DNA from: Odoribacter sp.
Lineage (GTDB): Bacteria; Bacteroidota; Bacteroidia; Bacteroidales; Prolixibacteraceae
Length of the DNA: 64,000 nt
NCBI GenBank assembly: GCA_013824715.1
Contig: PNOH01000006.1
Coordinates: forward strand, 1 to 64,000
Direction: 5' to 3'
Part shown: in pieces, positions 54,299 to 62,835 of the stretch
How positions within the stretch are numbered: position 1 is the first letter of the stretch
Layout: each line of letters starts with the position of its first letter
The notes under the pieces: generated by a model
The model's input: only the letters and a program-made list of their open reading frames with translations
Databases searched by the model: none
What the model was told of the DNA's origin: nothing
Translations under genes and position numbers: made by a program

Positions 54299-56404
54299 TC
54301 ATCTCACCTCCACCTCTCCCCCCATCCCCGATCTCCCAGCCTCTCCCAGCGCTTCAATCGAAAAATGGTAGGTTGTGCCTTTGTCCATTCCGCGGAAATT
54401 GTAGCTGCTTTCGCCGTTTACGGTGATGCAGTTGTAAAGCTTGCCGGGAACAACGCCGTACCAAATGTTGTAGCCATAAGCACGAGCTGATGGACTCCAG
54501 CTAATCTTCGCATTGCGCGGGTCAGCAACCGGGCGGTCAACCTTAAAGTTTCGGACTTCTTCAGGTTTTTCGCCTTTGGCCAGTCCAAACACCCTGAAAT
54601 CGCTGATGGCAAATGATCCGGTTGGCATGTGGATGTTTTCGATTTTCAGGTAGCGTGTATTGACCGGTTTTTGCAATTCCACGTAATCGTGCGGCACATC
54701 TCGGTCATTGTTGCTTTTATCTACCAATAGTGTCCAGTTTTGGCCGTCAACCGACTGGAAAATCCGGTACTGATGGTACAAATCCATCGCCCGGTTGTGT
54801 TGAAAAGCCTTGTGCTCGTAGTAATTCACTTGCAGTGCGTGTACTTCTTTCACTTCGCCCAAATCCATCTGCAGCCATTCGCCGGACTCGCCACTTTTGG
54901 CTGTCCAGTAGGTTCGCATGTTTTCGTCCGAAGCATTTTTGGCAATCAAGTCGCCATCGGTTGAAGAAACGGTTACCGGTTTTTGGTACGAAAGCAGCAT
55001 CCATCCGGAGAACGTTCCGCTGCGGTGATTGGTTGTTTTGGTTGGGTTCAGGCAAGGGTAATCGCCGTAGCCGGTGGAGGCATACATCGTTCCGTCCTCA
55101 TCGAATCCGGCGGGATAAATGCCAATGCGCCGCTCGAACTTGTATTTGAGCGACAACATGCAGGTAGCCACGTGCCAGTAATTTCCATAGTTATCCTTAA
55201 ATGTTCCTCCATGGCCGGCGCCCTGTACAAAGCCGCCTGGTTTGTACGACACCGGGTTGTGTTTCTGGTAAGTGAATGGCCCCAGCGGGTTATCGGCCAC
55301 GTAAACACCGTCGGCATACACCTTAAATTCGGTTCCGGGCGCGCCGTACTGAAAATAGTATTTCCCCTTGTGTTTATTCACGAAAGCCCCTTCGGTAAAT
55401 GGCGCCAGCGTGGTACTGTCGTCGTTGTTCATGCCAAAACGCTCCCATCCGTGTTCGTTGGGCTGAAGCATCATCACATCGGTAATTTTGCTTTTCGGGT
55501 AAAAGTCACTGCGGTTCAATTCAACGCCTTTCAGTGGAAACTCGTTGCTCGATCCGTAATACATATACAAACGCTGGTCATCGTCAAGAAAAAATCCTGG
55601 GTCCCAGAAAGGCAGCGAAACCGATTCGATCTTGCGTTTGAAGCGTCCGCTCTTTGGATCGGTGCTGTACCAAACGGGCAATCCACGGTAAGTCGAACCC
55701 ACATAAAAAAGCGTATCACCACTCACGAATGCGGATGGCGCGCATTGGTCGTCATCGGTTGGGCTGCGCTGGAAACTGGCATACACAAATTCCCAATGAC
55801 TTAAATCTTTCGAATAATGGAATCCGCCCTGATTGGTCGAAAACAGGAAATATTCGCCCTTGTAATTGATCAAAATCGGGTCGGCCGACGAGCGAAACGA
55901 ACCAGCAGCCTTTACGTTGTTGTTGTATGGCTCAAAATTATAGCTGATGTTTACCGGGTTGCAAAAGGTTTTCAGGTGATCGTTCTGCGGGTCGAACCAT
56001 TCGGTTGCCCGTGCCTTTTCAATTTTTGCAGAAGTTATGTTTTGCGGATTCAGTTTGATGTCCACCTTACTTCCCATTCTTTTCACATTCACGTTGGCCA
56101 TCTCCATTCCGGGGTAATACACCGCCATCACCGAGTCGTAGCCGCCGTCAATAATCTTGTACATTCCATTCGCATCGGTATTGTCGTGCACCGGACTATA
56201 CTGAAACATGACCGTCGCGCCTTCAAGCGGGTTCCCATCCGGCCCGGTAATTTGTCCGGAGCGGAATTTCTTCTTCTTTAATGTGATGGTATAGTCGCTT
56301 ACCTGGCCTTTCACCACAATGACACTGTCTTCGGGCTCCTGGGCCTTAGCCTGAAAAGCAAAGAATAAGGGGAATGTGATGAGGATGAGAAGTGATTTTT
56401 TCAT
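54299..56404 (-). CDS. GH43-family glycoside hydrolase with F5/8-C and Fn3-like domains
   Basis: A 701-residue secreted enzyme: signal peptide (to QAKAQ), a CarboxypepD_reg-like module (about 48-118; GPDGNPLEGATVMFQY), a GH43 five-bladed propeller (about 165-450; base Asp175 in SADPILIN, pKa-setting Asp268 in WDPGFF, acid Glu338 in FTEGAF), an F5/8 type C module (about 480-605; EWLQMDLGEVKEVHALQVNY) and an Fn3-like end. Probably releases arabinose or xylose from xylan-type chains; the specificity is inferred. An antisense reading frame of 273 codons is not a gene. Confidence 0.9.
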   Translation of the reverse strand: MKKSLLILITFPLFFAFQAKAQEPEDSVIVVKGQVSDYTITLKKKKFRSGQITGPDGNPLEGATVMFQYSPVHDNTDANGMYKIIDGGYDSVMAVYYPGMEMANVNVKRMGSKVDIKLNPQNITSAKIEKARATEWFDPQNDHLKTFCNPVNISYNFEPYNNNVKAAGSFRSSADPILINYKGEYFLFSTNQGGFHYSKDLSHWEFVYASFQRSPTDDDQCAPSAFVSGDTLFYVGSTYRGLPVWYSTDPKSGRFKRKIESVSLPFWDPGFFLDDDQRLYMYYGSSNEFPLKGVELNRSDFYPKSKITDVMMLQPNEHGWERFGMNNDDSTTLAPFTEGAFVNKHKGKYYFQYGAPGTEFKVYADGVYVADNPLGPFTYQKHNPVSYKPGGFVQGAGHGGTFKDNYGNYWHVATCMLSLKYKFERRIGIYPAGFDEDGTMYASTGYGDYPCLNPTKTTNHRSGTFSGWMLLSYQKPVTVSSTDGDLIAKNASDENMRTYWTAKSGESGEWLQMDLGEVKEVHALQVNYYEHKAFQHNRAMDLYHQYRIFQSVDGQNWTLLVDKSNNDRDVPHDYVELQKPVNTRYLKIENIHMPTGSFAISDFRVFGLAKGEKPEEVRNFKVDRPVADPRNAKISWSPSARAYGYNIWYGVVPGKLYNCITVNGESSYNFRGMDKGTTYHFSIEALGEAGRSGMGGEVEVR

Positions 56405-56508
56405 GGCGGTTAATTTGAAAATGGAGACAGGAGAAGGGAATCCGGAGACCGGAAAAGGAGCAGTGAATTGGTTTTCCTGTCTCCCTTTTCCGGTTTCCGT
56501 TCAGATTT

Positions 56509-58806
56509 TTATTTCAGCACAAACCCTGCTTCAAGTGTATTGACCGAACTGGTGCCGACAAAAACCTTAAAATCGCCGGGTTCACTTACGAATTTCAAAT
56601 CACCGTTGTAGAAACGGAGGTCTTTTTCGGTCAGGGTGAACTCAACCGTGCGGGTTTCTCCTTTTTTCAGGAATATTTTCTGGAAGCCTTTCAACTCCTT
56701 CACCGGGCGGGTTACACTTCCCACCAAATCGCGCAGGTACAACTGAACCACTTCGGCGCCGTCATAGTTTCCGGAGTTGGTCACCTCAACCGAAACTTTC
56801 AACAGACCATTAACAGTCACGCTCGAATCGGATAATTTCAGGTTTTTGTAATCGAAAGTCGTATAGCTCAATCCAAATCCGAATGGGAAAAGCGGATCAT
56901 TCGAAACATCAAGGTAATTCGAGCGGAATTTCGAGAACCATTTGCCGTCCTGCAAGGGGCGGCCAGTATTTTTATGGTTGTAATAGAGCGGAATTTGTCC
57001 TACGTTTTGCGGGAAAGTTGCACTCAGTTTTCCTGAAGGATTGACCTTGCCCAGTAACACATCGGCAATGGCATTTCCTGCTTCGGTACCGGCAAACCAC
57101 ACATTCAGTATTGCCGGAATATTGGCTTTTTCCCAACTTATGGTTAGCGGACGACCGGTGAAAAGCACCATCACTACCGGTTTTCCGGTTGCAAGCAAAG
57201 CTTCCAGTAATTCTTTCTGGTTCTCCGGAATGTTGATATCAGATCGGCTCGCCGCCTCACCGCTCATTTCGGCCGATTCGCCCATGGCTGCAATTATTAT
57301 ATCTGATTTTCCTGCTACTTCAACGGCCTCGTCAATCATTTCTTTTTGTGAACGGCTATCCCATTTGGTAGGTTTTCCAAAGATGCTGACACGCGCATCG
57401 AGTTGAGGATCGCTGACGATGTTGGTTCCTTTGGCATACAGGACATTGGTATTGGCTCCAACCGCAGTTTCTAAACCATCGAGCAATGAAATTGATTTGG
57501 CAAAATCGCCGGCCACACTCCAGGTTCCGGGCATATTCTCGCGATTGTCGGCCAATGGGCCAATCAATGCAATTGTTTTTTTATCCTGAATGGGCAAAAC
57601 CTGATTGTCATTTTTTAGCAAAACAAAGGTTTGTGCGGCAATTTCGCGGGCTGCCTGCCTGTTCTCAGGAGTAAAAACTTCGCTTTTGGCACGGTTGACA
57701 TCGCAATAGCGGTATGGATCTTCAAAAAGTCCGAGTTGGTATTTGGCTTCCAGGATACGGCGGCAAGCCTGATCAATTTCCTGCTGAGACACTTTCCCTT
57801 CTTTGAGCGATTCTTTCAGGGTACCCAAAAATCCATCGGCAACCATATCCATATCGGTTCCGGCGTGAAGGGCAAGAGCTGAAACAGTTTTCAGGTTTCC
57901 CAAACCGTGGTCGGTCATCTCCGAAATACCAGTATAATCGGTTACAACAAAACCTTTGAATTTCCATTCCTTACGCAGAAGGTCGGTCAGCAGCCATTTG
58001 TTTGCCGTTGCCGGAACTCCGTCAATTTCGTTGAAAGATGCCATTATACTGCCGGCACCGGCATCGAGGGCAGCTTTGTACGGCGGCAGATATTCGTTGT
58101 ACATGCGTATGCGGCTCATGTCGGTGGTGTTGTAATCGCGGCCAGCTTCGGCAGCCCCATACAACGCGAAATGTTTGACACAAGACAGAATGGTGTTGTT
58201 CTTTCGCAAGTCGTCGCCCTGGTAACCTTTCACCATGGCACGGGCAATTTGCGAACCCAGATAAGTATCTTCTCCTGAACCTTCGGAAACACGACCCCAG
58301 CGGGGATCACGGGCAATGTCAACCATCGGCGAAAAGGTCCAGCAAATGCCATCGGCGCTCGCTTCCTGCGCAGCGATACGGGCGCTTTTTTCAATCAGGG
58401 CCATGTCCCAACTGCACGACATTCCCAAGGGAATCGGAAAAACGGTCTGGTAGCCATGAATAACGTCCATCCCAAAAATCAGGGGTATTTTCAAACGGCT
58501 CTGTTCAACCGCAATTTGTTGAACATCGTGTATTTTTTGAGCAGATTTGATGTTGAAAAGCCCGCCGACTTTACCTTCTTTGATTTTCGCAGCAATGTTA
58601 TTATTGCTTCCTGCACCGGTAATAATATCACCAGATGCCGGTAAGTTCAACTGCCCCAGCTTTTCATCGAGGGTCATTTTACCCATCAGGTCATCGATAA
58701 AAGTCTTCATCTGCTGATCTTCTCCGGAAGTTTGTTTTTGATTGCAAGACATTAGTAGTGAAGTGAACAGCGCCAGTAAAAGCAATAAGCTAGTTGATTT
58801 TTTCAT
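56509..58806 (-). CDS. GH3 beta-glucosidase lipoprotein
   Basis: A 765-residue lipoprotein (LLMSC lipobox, Cys21). Seen: GH3 N-terminal barrel with KHFALYG, nucleophile Asp290 in GFVVTDYTG, the alpha/beta sandwich domain with MGESAEMSGEAASRSDI and the C-terminal Fn3-like domain (EVVQLYLRDLVGSVTRPVKE). It resembles BglX. Next to a GH144 gene, the combination recalls characterised systems where GH3 trims sophoro-oligosaccharides; substrate remains inferred. Confidence 0.93.
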   Translation of the reverse strand: MKKSTSLLLLLALFTSLLMSCNQKQTSGEDQQMKTFIDDLMGKMTLDEKLGQLNLPASGDIITGAGSNNNIAAKIKEGKVGGLFNIKSAQKIHDVQQIAVEQSRLKIPLIFGMDVIHGYQTVFPIPLGMSCSWDMALIEKSARIAAQEASADGICWTFSPMVDIARDPRWGRVSEGSGEDTYLGSQIARAMVKGYQGDDLRKNNTILSCVKHFALYGAAEAGRDYNTTDMSRIRMYNEYLPPYKAALDAGAGSIMASFNEIDGVPATANKWLLTDLLRKEWKFKGFVVTDYTGISEMTDHGLGNLKTVSALALHAGTDMDMVADGFLGTLKESLKEGKVSQQEIDQACRRILEAKYQLGLFEDPYRYCDVNRAKSEVFTPENRQAAREIAAQTFVLLKNDNQVLPIQDKKTIALIGPLADNRENMPGTWSVAGDFAKSISLLDGLETAVGANTNVLYAKGTNIVSDPQLDARVSIFGKPTKWDSRSQKEMIDEAVEVAGKSDIIIAAMGESAEMSGEAASRSDINIPENQKELLEALLATGKPVVMVLFTGRPLTISWEKANIPAILNVWFAGTEAGNAIADVLLGKVNPSGKLSATFPQNVGQIPLYYNHKNTGRPLQDGKWFSKFRSNYLDVSNDPLFPFGFGLSYTTFDYKNLKLSDSSVTVNGLLKVSVEVTNSGNYDGAEVVQLYLRDLVGSVTRPVKELKGFQKIFLKKGETRTVEFTLTEKDLRFYNGDLKFVSEPGDFKVFVGTSSVNTLEAGFVLK

Positions 58807-59141
58807 TTTTTTGTAGTTTTTAATCTTGTTTGTAGCCTTGTGGTGGGTGCAAATATGAAAAAATTAACCACAATAGGCACATAAGTTTTACGAATGAAAT
58901 AATGTCGTAATTAGAACGAAATCTGCCACCGCTATGCGGCTAAAGATTTAAATATCCGTTCGACTGATCTACCATACTATCTGTGCTCTGCACCTTAACC
59001 ATTTAACAGCCGCATAGCGGTGAAAGTATGGTAGAAAATATATTGAACGGCAAGAACAGAAGCCGCGTAGCGGTGAAAGAATTTATCCTCATTTCGCTTT
59101 TATAAATTTTAAGTGACCTATGTGACTATGTGGTTCACAAC
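58807..59141. other. Intergenic region with three AGCCGC-family repeats
   Basis: About 335 bases without a gene. It contains copies of AGCCGCATAGCGGTG at 59008-59022 and AGCCGCGTAGCGGTG at 59061-59075, and an inverted copy (CACCGCTATGCGGCT) at 58927-58941. The inverted pair could form a 15-bp stem. The GH3 upstream region is at its left end. Confidence 0.75.
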
Positions 59142-60494
59142 TTAAAACGTGAACCCCAATTTCGTCAGTCCGTTCTGGATATCTTTATCCTGCATAAACA
59201 GTTTCCAGAGCAGTTGAGAGCGGTAATTTTCGATCATGGCCACAATTGGTCCCTGGTCAATGGCCAGGTAATGTGGGGGGAACCAGTTTTCGGTTTCGCT
59301 GAACGCATCATAAAAGCCATATTTTCCCCAGAGTTTGTCTCCCATTTTATCATAGAAATAGCGGGCGGCGCGCATACTTTCTTCAGGAGTATATGGAAAT
59401 GACGAAAGTGCAGCAGTTGGCGAAATCACTCCCAAATCGTTCGAAGGCATGTGGGCATTGTAACCTTTTACCGAATAACTTGCAGTCAGGCCCCAGCAAT
59501 CACTTCCGTAACCTTTGAATTGCTTCGGATTTTCGACACAATATTTATAATCTATCAAAACATGATTTCGCGTTTCGTCCCAATAGTTGGCATACCGATC
59601 TTTCAGTTTGCGGGGGTCGAGTCCCAGATAAGAATAGTGCGACCAAAAAAGCGGGCCGCCATATTTCAGGGCTCCGTTGTGTTTCAGCTTCAGGGTATAA
59701 CCGTATTGGGTTGTTACGCCGTTGATGCCGCCACCACGCGCCCAGCATTGGTGATAGGCTTCGGGAGAGAGCGGATAAGTTGGCGAACTTGCTCCCAAAA
59801 CGTAAGCAATCAAACATTCGTTATAACCCTCAATGGCAAAATTCATTTCCCAGTTGTAAGTTGGCGACCAATGCCAGTACAAAGCTTGTTTACCGTTCTG
59901 GTACCAGCTCCATTCAACCTCATTGCATAATTTGGCTATTTTATCAGCCAGTGCTTTTTCTGCCGGAACATCCTGTTTCAGGTAATTCTTTACACAGATC
60001 AGTCCCTGAACCAGGTAGGCGGTTTCAACGATATCACCTCCATTGTCCTTTGTTCCGAAAGGTTTCACTTTCCCGGTTTCGCCAAACATCCAGTGCGGCC
60101 ATGCGCCGTGAAAACGATCAGCTTTTTCGAGAAATCCGGCAATTTTGGCGAGGCGTTCCACTCCGGCTTCGCGGGTAATAAAGCCCCGTTCCATCCCGAC
60201 CAGAATCGCCATCAGTCCAAATCCTGAACCTCCTGAAGTGACCACGCTTTTATCGTTTTCAGGATAAACGCCATCGGTATGAATCCGCTCACAGGCCATT
60301 CCCGAGGTGGGTTCGGCGCCATCCCAAAAATACTGGAAGGTGCGGTATTGGATAGAATCGAGTAATTGATCATCAGAAAGACGCGTTGCTGGTGCAACGT
60401 CTATTTTGGTTTTGACTATGGCGCTTCCGCAGGAATAGAAAACCATTAGTATGAAAAGGGGCCAAATTGAGTGTAACAATAGTTTATTGTTCAT
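59142..60494 (-). CDS. GH144-like (glucoamylase-family) lipoprotein
   Basis: A 450-residue lipoprotein (FYSC lipobox). Seen: LLDSIQYRTFQYFWDGAEP near residue 45, TSGGSGFGLMAILVGMERGF, PHWMFGETGKVKPFGTKDNG, GYNECLIAYVLGASSPT and SETENWFPPHYLAIDQGPIV; these are signatures of the bacterial glucoamylase/GH144 family, whose characterised members hydrolyse beta-1,2-glucan. A second member lies at 62836-64000. Likely works with the adjacent GH3. Confidence 0.88.
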   Translation of the reverse strand: MNNKLLLHSIWPLFILMVFYSCGSAIVKTKIDVAPATRLSDDQLLDSIQYRTFQYFWDGAEPTSGMACERIHTDGVYPENDKSVVTSGGSGFGLMAILVGMERGFITREAGVERLAKIAGFLEKADRFHGAWPHWMFGETGKVKPFGTKDNGGDIVETAYLVQGLICVKNYLKQDVPAEKALADKIAKLCNEVEWSWYQNGKQALYWHWSPTYNWEMNFAIEGYNECLIAYVLGASSPTYPLSPEAYHQCWARGGGINGVTTQYGYTLKLKHNGALKYGGPLFWSHYSYLGLDPRKLKDRYANYWDETRNHVLIDYKYCVENPKQFKGYGSDCWGLTASYSVKGYNAHMPSNDLGVISPTAALSSFPYTPEESMRAARYFYDKMGDKLWGKYGFYDAFSETENWFPPHYLAIDQGPIVAMIENYRSQLLWKLFMQDKDIQNGLTKLGFTF

Positions 60495-60876
60495 GGGATC
60501 AGGAATAAAAACAATTTATGAATTTCGGTCTTAGTGTGTTCAAAACTATGTAATGGAATGTTATCCTTTGCCGTTGACTTCAGTCAACGGGTAAAAGAAA
60601 GATACAAGACCGGGGCTTTAGCCCAATAAACTGTGGCTAAAGCCAAAAGTGCACTTTAAATCTGTCCGTCAACTGAAGCTGACGGCAAAGGATAGTCTTC
60701 GGCATGAGTTTGACTGAGTTCACGGCGCAGTCTCAGTCGCTTTCTTAGGTAAATACCGGATACTTATTTAAGATTAACCAACTTCAATTTCAGGTTTCAA
60801 ATTTACAAAAGGATAGTTGAGCGAACCCAACCATCCTTTTCGCCAAATCAGTAACCCTGAGAACTAAGAGTAAATG
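60495..60876. other. Repeat-rich intergenic region with BIME-like cluster 3
   Basis: Hairpin copies 5 (60563-60592, reversed, CCGTTGACT/AGTCAACGG) and 6 (60664-60693, forward, CCGTCAACT/AGCTGACGG) flank GGGCTTTAGCCC (60613-60624) and GGCTAAAGCC (60635-60644). The pair is oriented opposite to clusters 1 and 2. A candidate -7 word TAGTTTTG for the GH144 gene is at 60541-60548 on the minus strand. The remaining sequence is AT-rich with no gene. Confidence 0.78.
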
Positions 60877-62802
60877 TTATTGAAGCACAATTTTAGTATT
60901 TCCCAGGTTCGTATTTACAATATAGATGCCATTTTTCAGGTTTACGCTAAGCTTGCCATCAAAGGCAGCTCCTTCAGCCACATTTCTGCCAACCAAATCG
61001 AAAACGCGAACATAGCCTGAATAGTTTGAAATATGTATTTCTCCACTGGTATAGTAGGCGTTAATATTCTTGTCTTCAATCCGAATGTCAAGGCCGGTAG
61101 GTGAACTTGTGAATGTAAACTCGTCGAGATACAAGGTACGACTTACATTATCGGCAGTATTTTGCTCAAAGAAAACGCCTTTCACCACATCTTTTGCAAC
61201 AAAACTTGCATCAGCAGCCCAGACATCAGCAAGGGGCACACTCACTTCAGTCCAGATATTGGCAACTAAACCATTTGGCAGGTAGTTAGCCAAGGGTAAT
61301 TTCCCCGATTTATTTGGGTTACCGCTATGTGACTCAAAAAAGAACTTTGGCAGCGCTGTTTTAGCCAACGCAACTGGCGAGTAAACCCAAAATTTGAGCT
61401 GTTTCATGGTAGTTAAGTCGAATGCTTTCCAACCCACTGAGGCAACTAAGGCCATCCAGCCTCCATTATCAGTTGATTTCCATTGAAGTTTCAAAGCATT
61501 GGTTCCGGCTTTAACAGGGGTCGTGACACAGGGCAGCTTATCACCATCTGTTCTTCCGGCTGCTTGCCAATGTTCGGTTACAACTGTACTTGGAGTTGTC
61601 TGATTAACCCAGCTTTGATCGTGGAAACGATCGCTGGCACTATTATCAAATAAAGTTAGTGTTGATGGTGGAGGAGGAACTACCACCGTCTCATCGAAGA
61701 TCACAGTGATATCATCAATATAACTAATCGCCGTAGGATCAATTGGTGAGTAAAAGTCAGGTTGCATGCCGAGTACTTTAATGTTTTTTATTCCGTTTGC
61801 AGTCAGGTCGAAAACCATGGTTTCCCATACATTGGTTTTCGATGCCGGGGTGACAGCAGTAAACTCTTTTGTAATGGCACCCTCGCATTTAATGCGTAAT
61901 TGAGATGTTGCATTTTTTCGTAAGTATTTGACCTCAATACGGTGGTATCCTGAAGGAACTTCGTTTACTAAAAAAGCCCAAAAACCAGCCCAATCCTTAT
62001 TTTCGGCTCCGGCATCGTAGCGTTTCCATTCCCATACTTTATTGCTGGTATTGATACCCGTTTTAAAAGGATTAACCACTACTGCATAATCAAAATGGGA
62101 AGGGGGATTACCATGTACTTCAGTGGTAAAACTTACCTGACCGCTTTCAAAGTCATCTAAAACAATGTTTTTATTGTTGAATTTAAATTCATCCAAATAG
62201 AGGGTACGTTCTACATTATCAGCAGCATTTTGTTCAAAGAAAATACCTTTCACCACATTTTTCGCTGTAAATGTGGCATCGGCGGCCCAAAGGTCGGCAA
62301 GAGGAATAACTACTTCGGTCCAGGTATTTGCAGCCAAATCGGCGGTCACATAATTTCCCAATAGCAGTTTGCCTGTTTTGTTGGGAGTACCGCTATGCGA
62401 TTCGAAAAAGAACTTTGGCAACGCTGTTTTAGCCAATGCAACGGGAGAGTTGACCCAAAATTTGAGTTCTTTCATCTTTGTCAGGTCAAAGGATTTCCAT
62501 CCTACAGAAGCGATGATGGCCATCCAGGCACCACCTTCTGTTGATTTCCACTGAAGTTTCAGTGCATTTGTGCCTGCTTTTACAGGAGTTGTTACACAAG
62601 GCAGTTTATCACCATCTGTTCTTCCAGCGGCTTCCCAATGTTCAGTAACTACGGTACTCGGAGCTGTTTTGTTTACCCAGCTTTGGTCATGAAAACGGTC
62701 GCTGGCACTGTTATCAAAAAGGGTTAGCGAACTAATATTTTCCTGAGCCAATAAACTGCCCAGGGAAAATAATACCATACAAAAAGTAAAGATTGTTCTC
62801 AT
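60877..62802 (-). CDS. T9SS-sorted protein with duplicated carbohydrate-binding-like domain
   Basis: A 641-residue secreted protein: signal peptide (to SLLAQ, residue 20), repeat A (about 26-208), a different beta-sandwich domain (about 213-370), linker VVVPPPPS, repeat B (about 381-564) and a C-terminal type IX secretion sorting domain (about 572-641; YYTSGEIHISNYSGYVRVFD and the KNGIYIVN ... KIVLQ end). Repeats A and B are nearly identical over most of their length (for example RFHDQSWVN, RTDGDKLPCVTTPVKAGTNA, VALAKTALPKFFFESHSG). No catalytic motif; likely binds a polysaccharide. It lies 33 bases after the GH144-like gene. Confidence 0.85.
   Translation of the reverse strand: MRTIFTFCMVLFSLGSLLAQENISSLTLFDNSASDRFHDQSWVNKTAPSTVVTEHWEAAGRTDGDKLPCVTTPVKAGTNALKLQWKSTEGGAWMAIIASVGWKSFDLTKMKELKFWVNSPVALAKTALPKFFFESHSGTPNKTGKLLLGNYVTADLAANTWTEVVIPLADLWAADATFTAKNVVKGIFFEQNAADNVERTLYLDEFKFNNKNIVLDDFESGQVSFTTEVHGNPPSHFDYAVVVNPFKTGINTSNKVWEWKRYDAGAENKDWAGFWAFLVNEVPSGYHRIEVKYLRKNATSQLRIKCEGAITKEFTAVTPASKTNVWETMVFDLTANGIKNIKVLGMQPDFYSPIDPTAISYIDDITVIFDETVVVPPPPSTLTLFDNSASDRFHDQSWVNQTTPSTVVTEHWQAAGRTDGDKLPCVTTPVKAGTNALKLQWKSTDNGGWMALVASVGWKAFDLTTMKQLKFWVYSPVALAKTALPKFFFESHSGNPNKSGKLPLANYLPNGLVANIWTEVSVPLADVWAADASFVAKDVVKGVFFEQNTADNVSRTLYLDEFTFTSSPTGLDIRIEDKNINAYYTSGEIHISNYSGYVRVFDLVGRNVAEGAAFDGKLSVNLKNGIYIVNTNLGNTKIVLQ
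61111..61662 (-). repeat. Intragenic direct repeat, copy B
   Basis: Encodes residues 381-564 of the T9SS protein and matches 62179-62727 over its full length, with gaps of only one or two codons. Confidence 0.85.
62179..62727 (-). repeat. Intragenic direct repeat, copy A
   Basis: Encodes residues 26-208 of the T9SS protein. Long stretches are identical to copy B, which points to a recent duplication or ongoing gene conversion. Confidence 0.85.
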
Positions 62803-62835
62803 AGTCGTGTAATTTAAAGTGTTAATAAAATTTAG

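Noticed and set aside
54983-55804. 273-codon plus-strand reading frame opposite the GH43 gene
   Set aside because: It mirrors the strongly supported GH43 coding sequence, has no recognisable motifs or signal peptide, and reads as compositional shadow.
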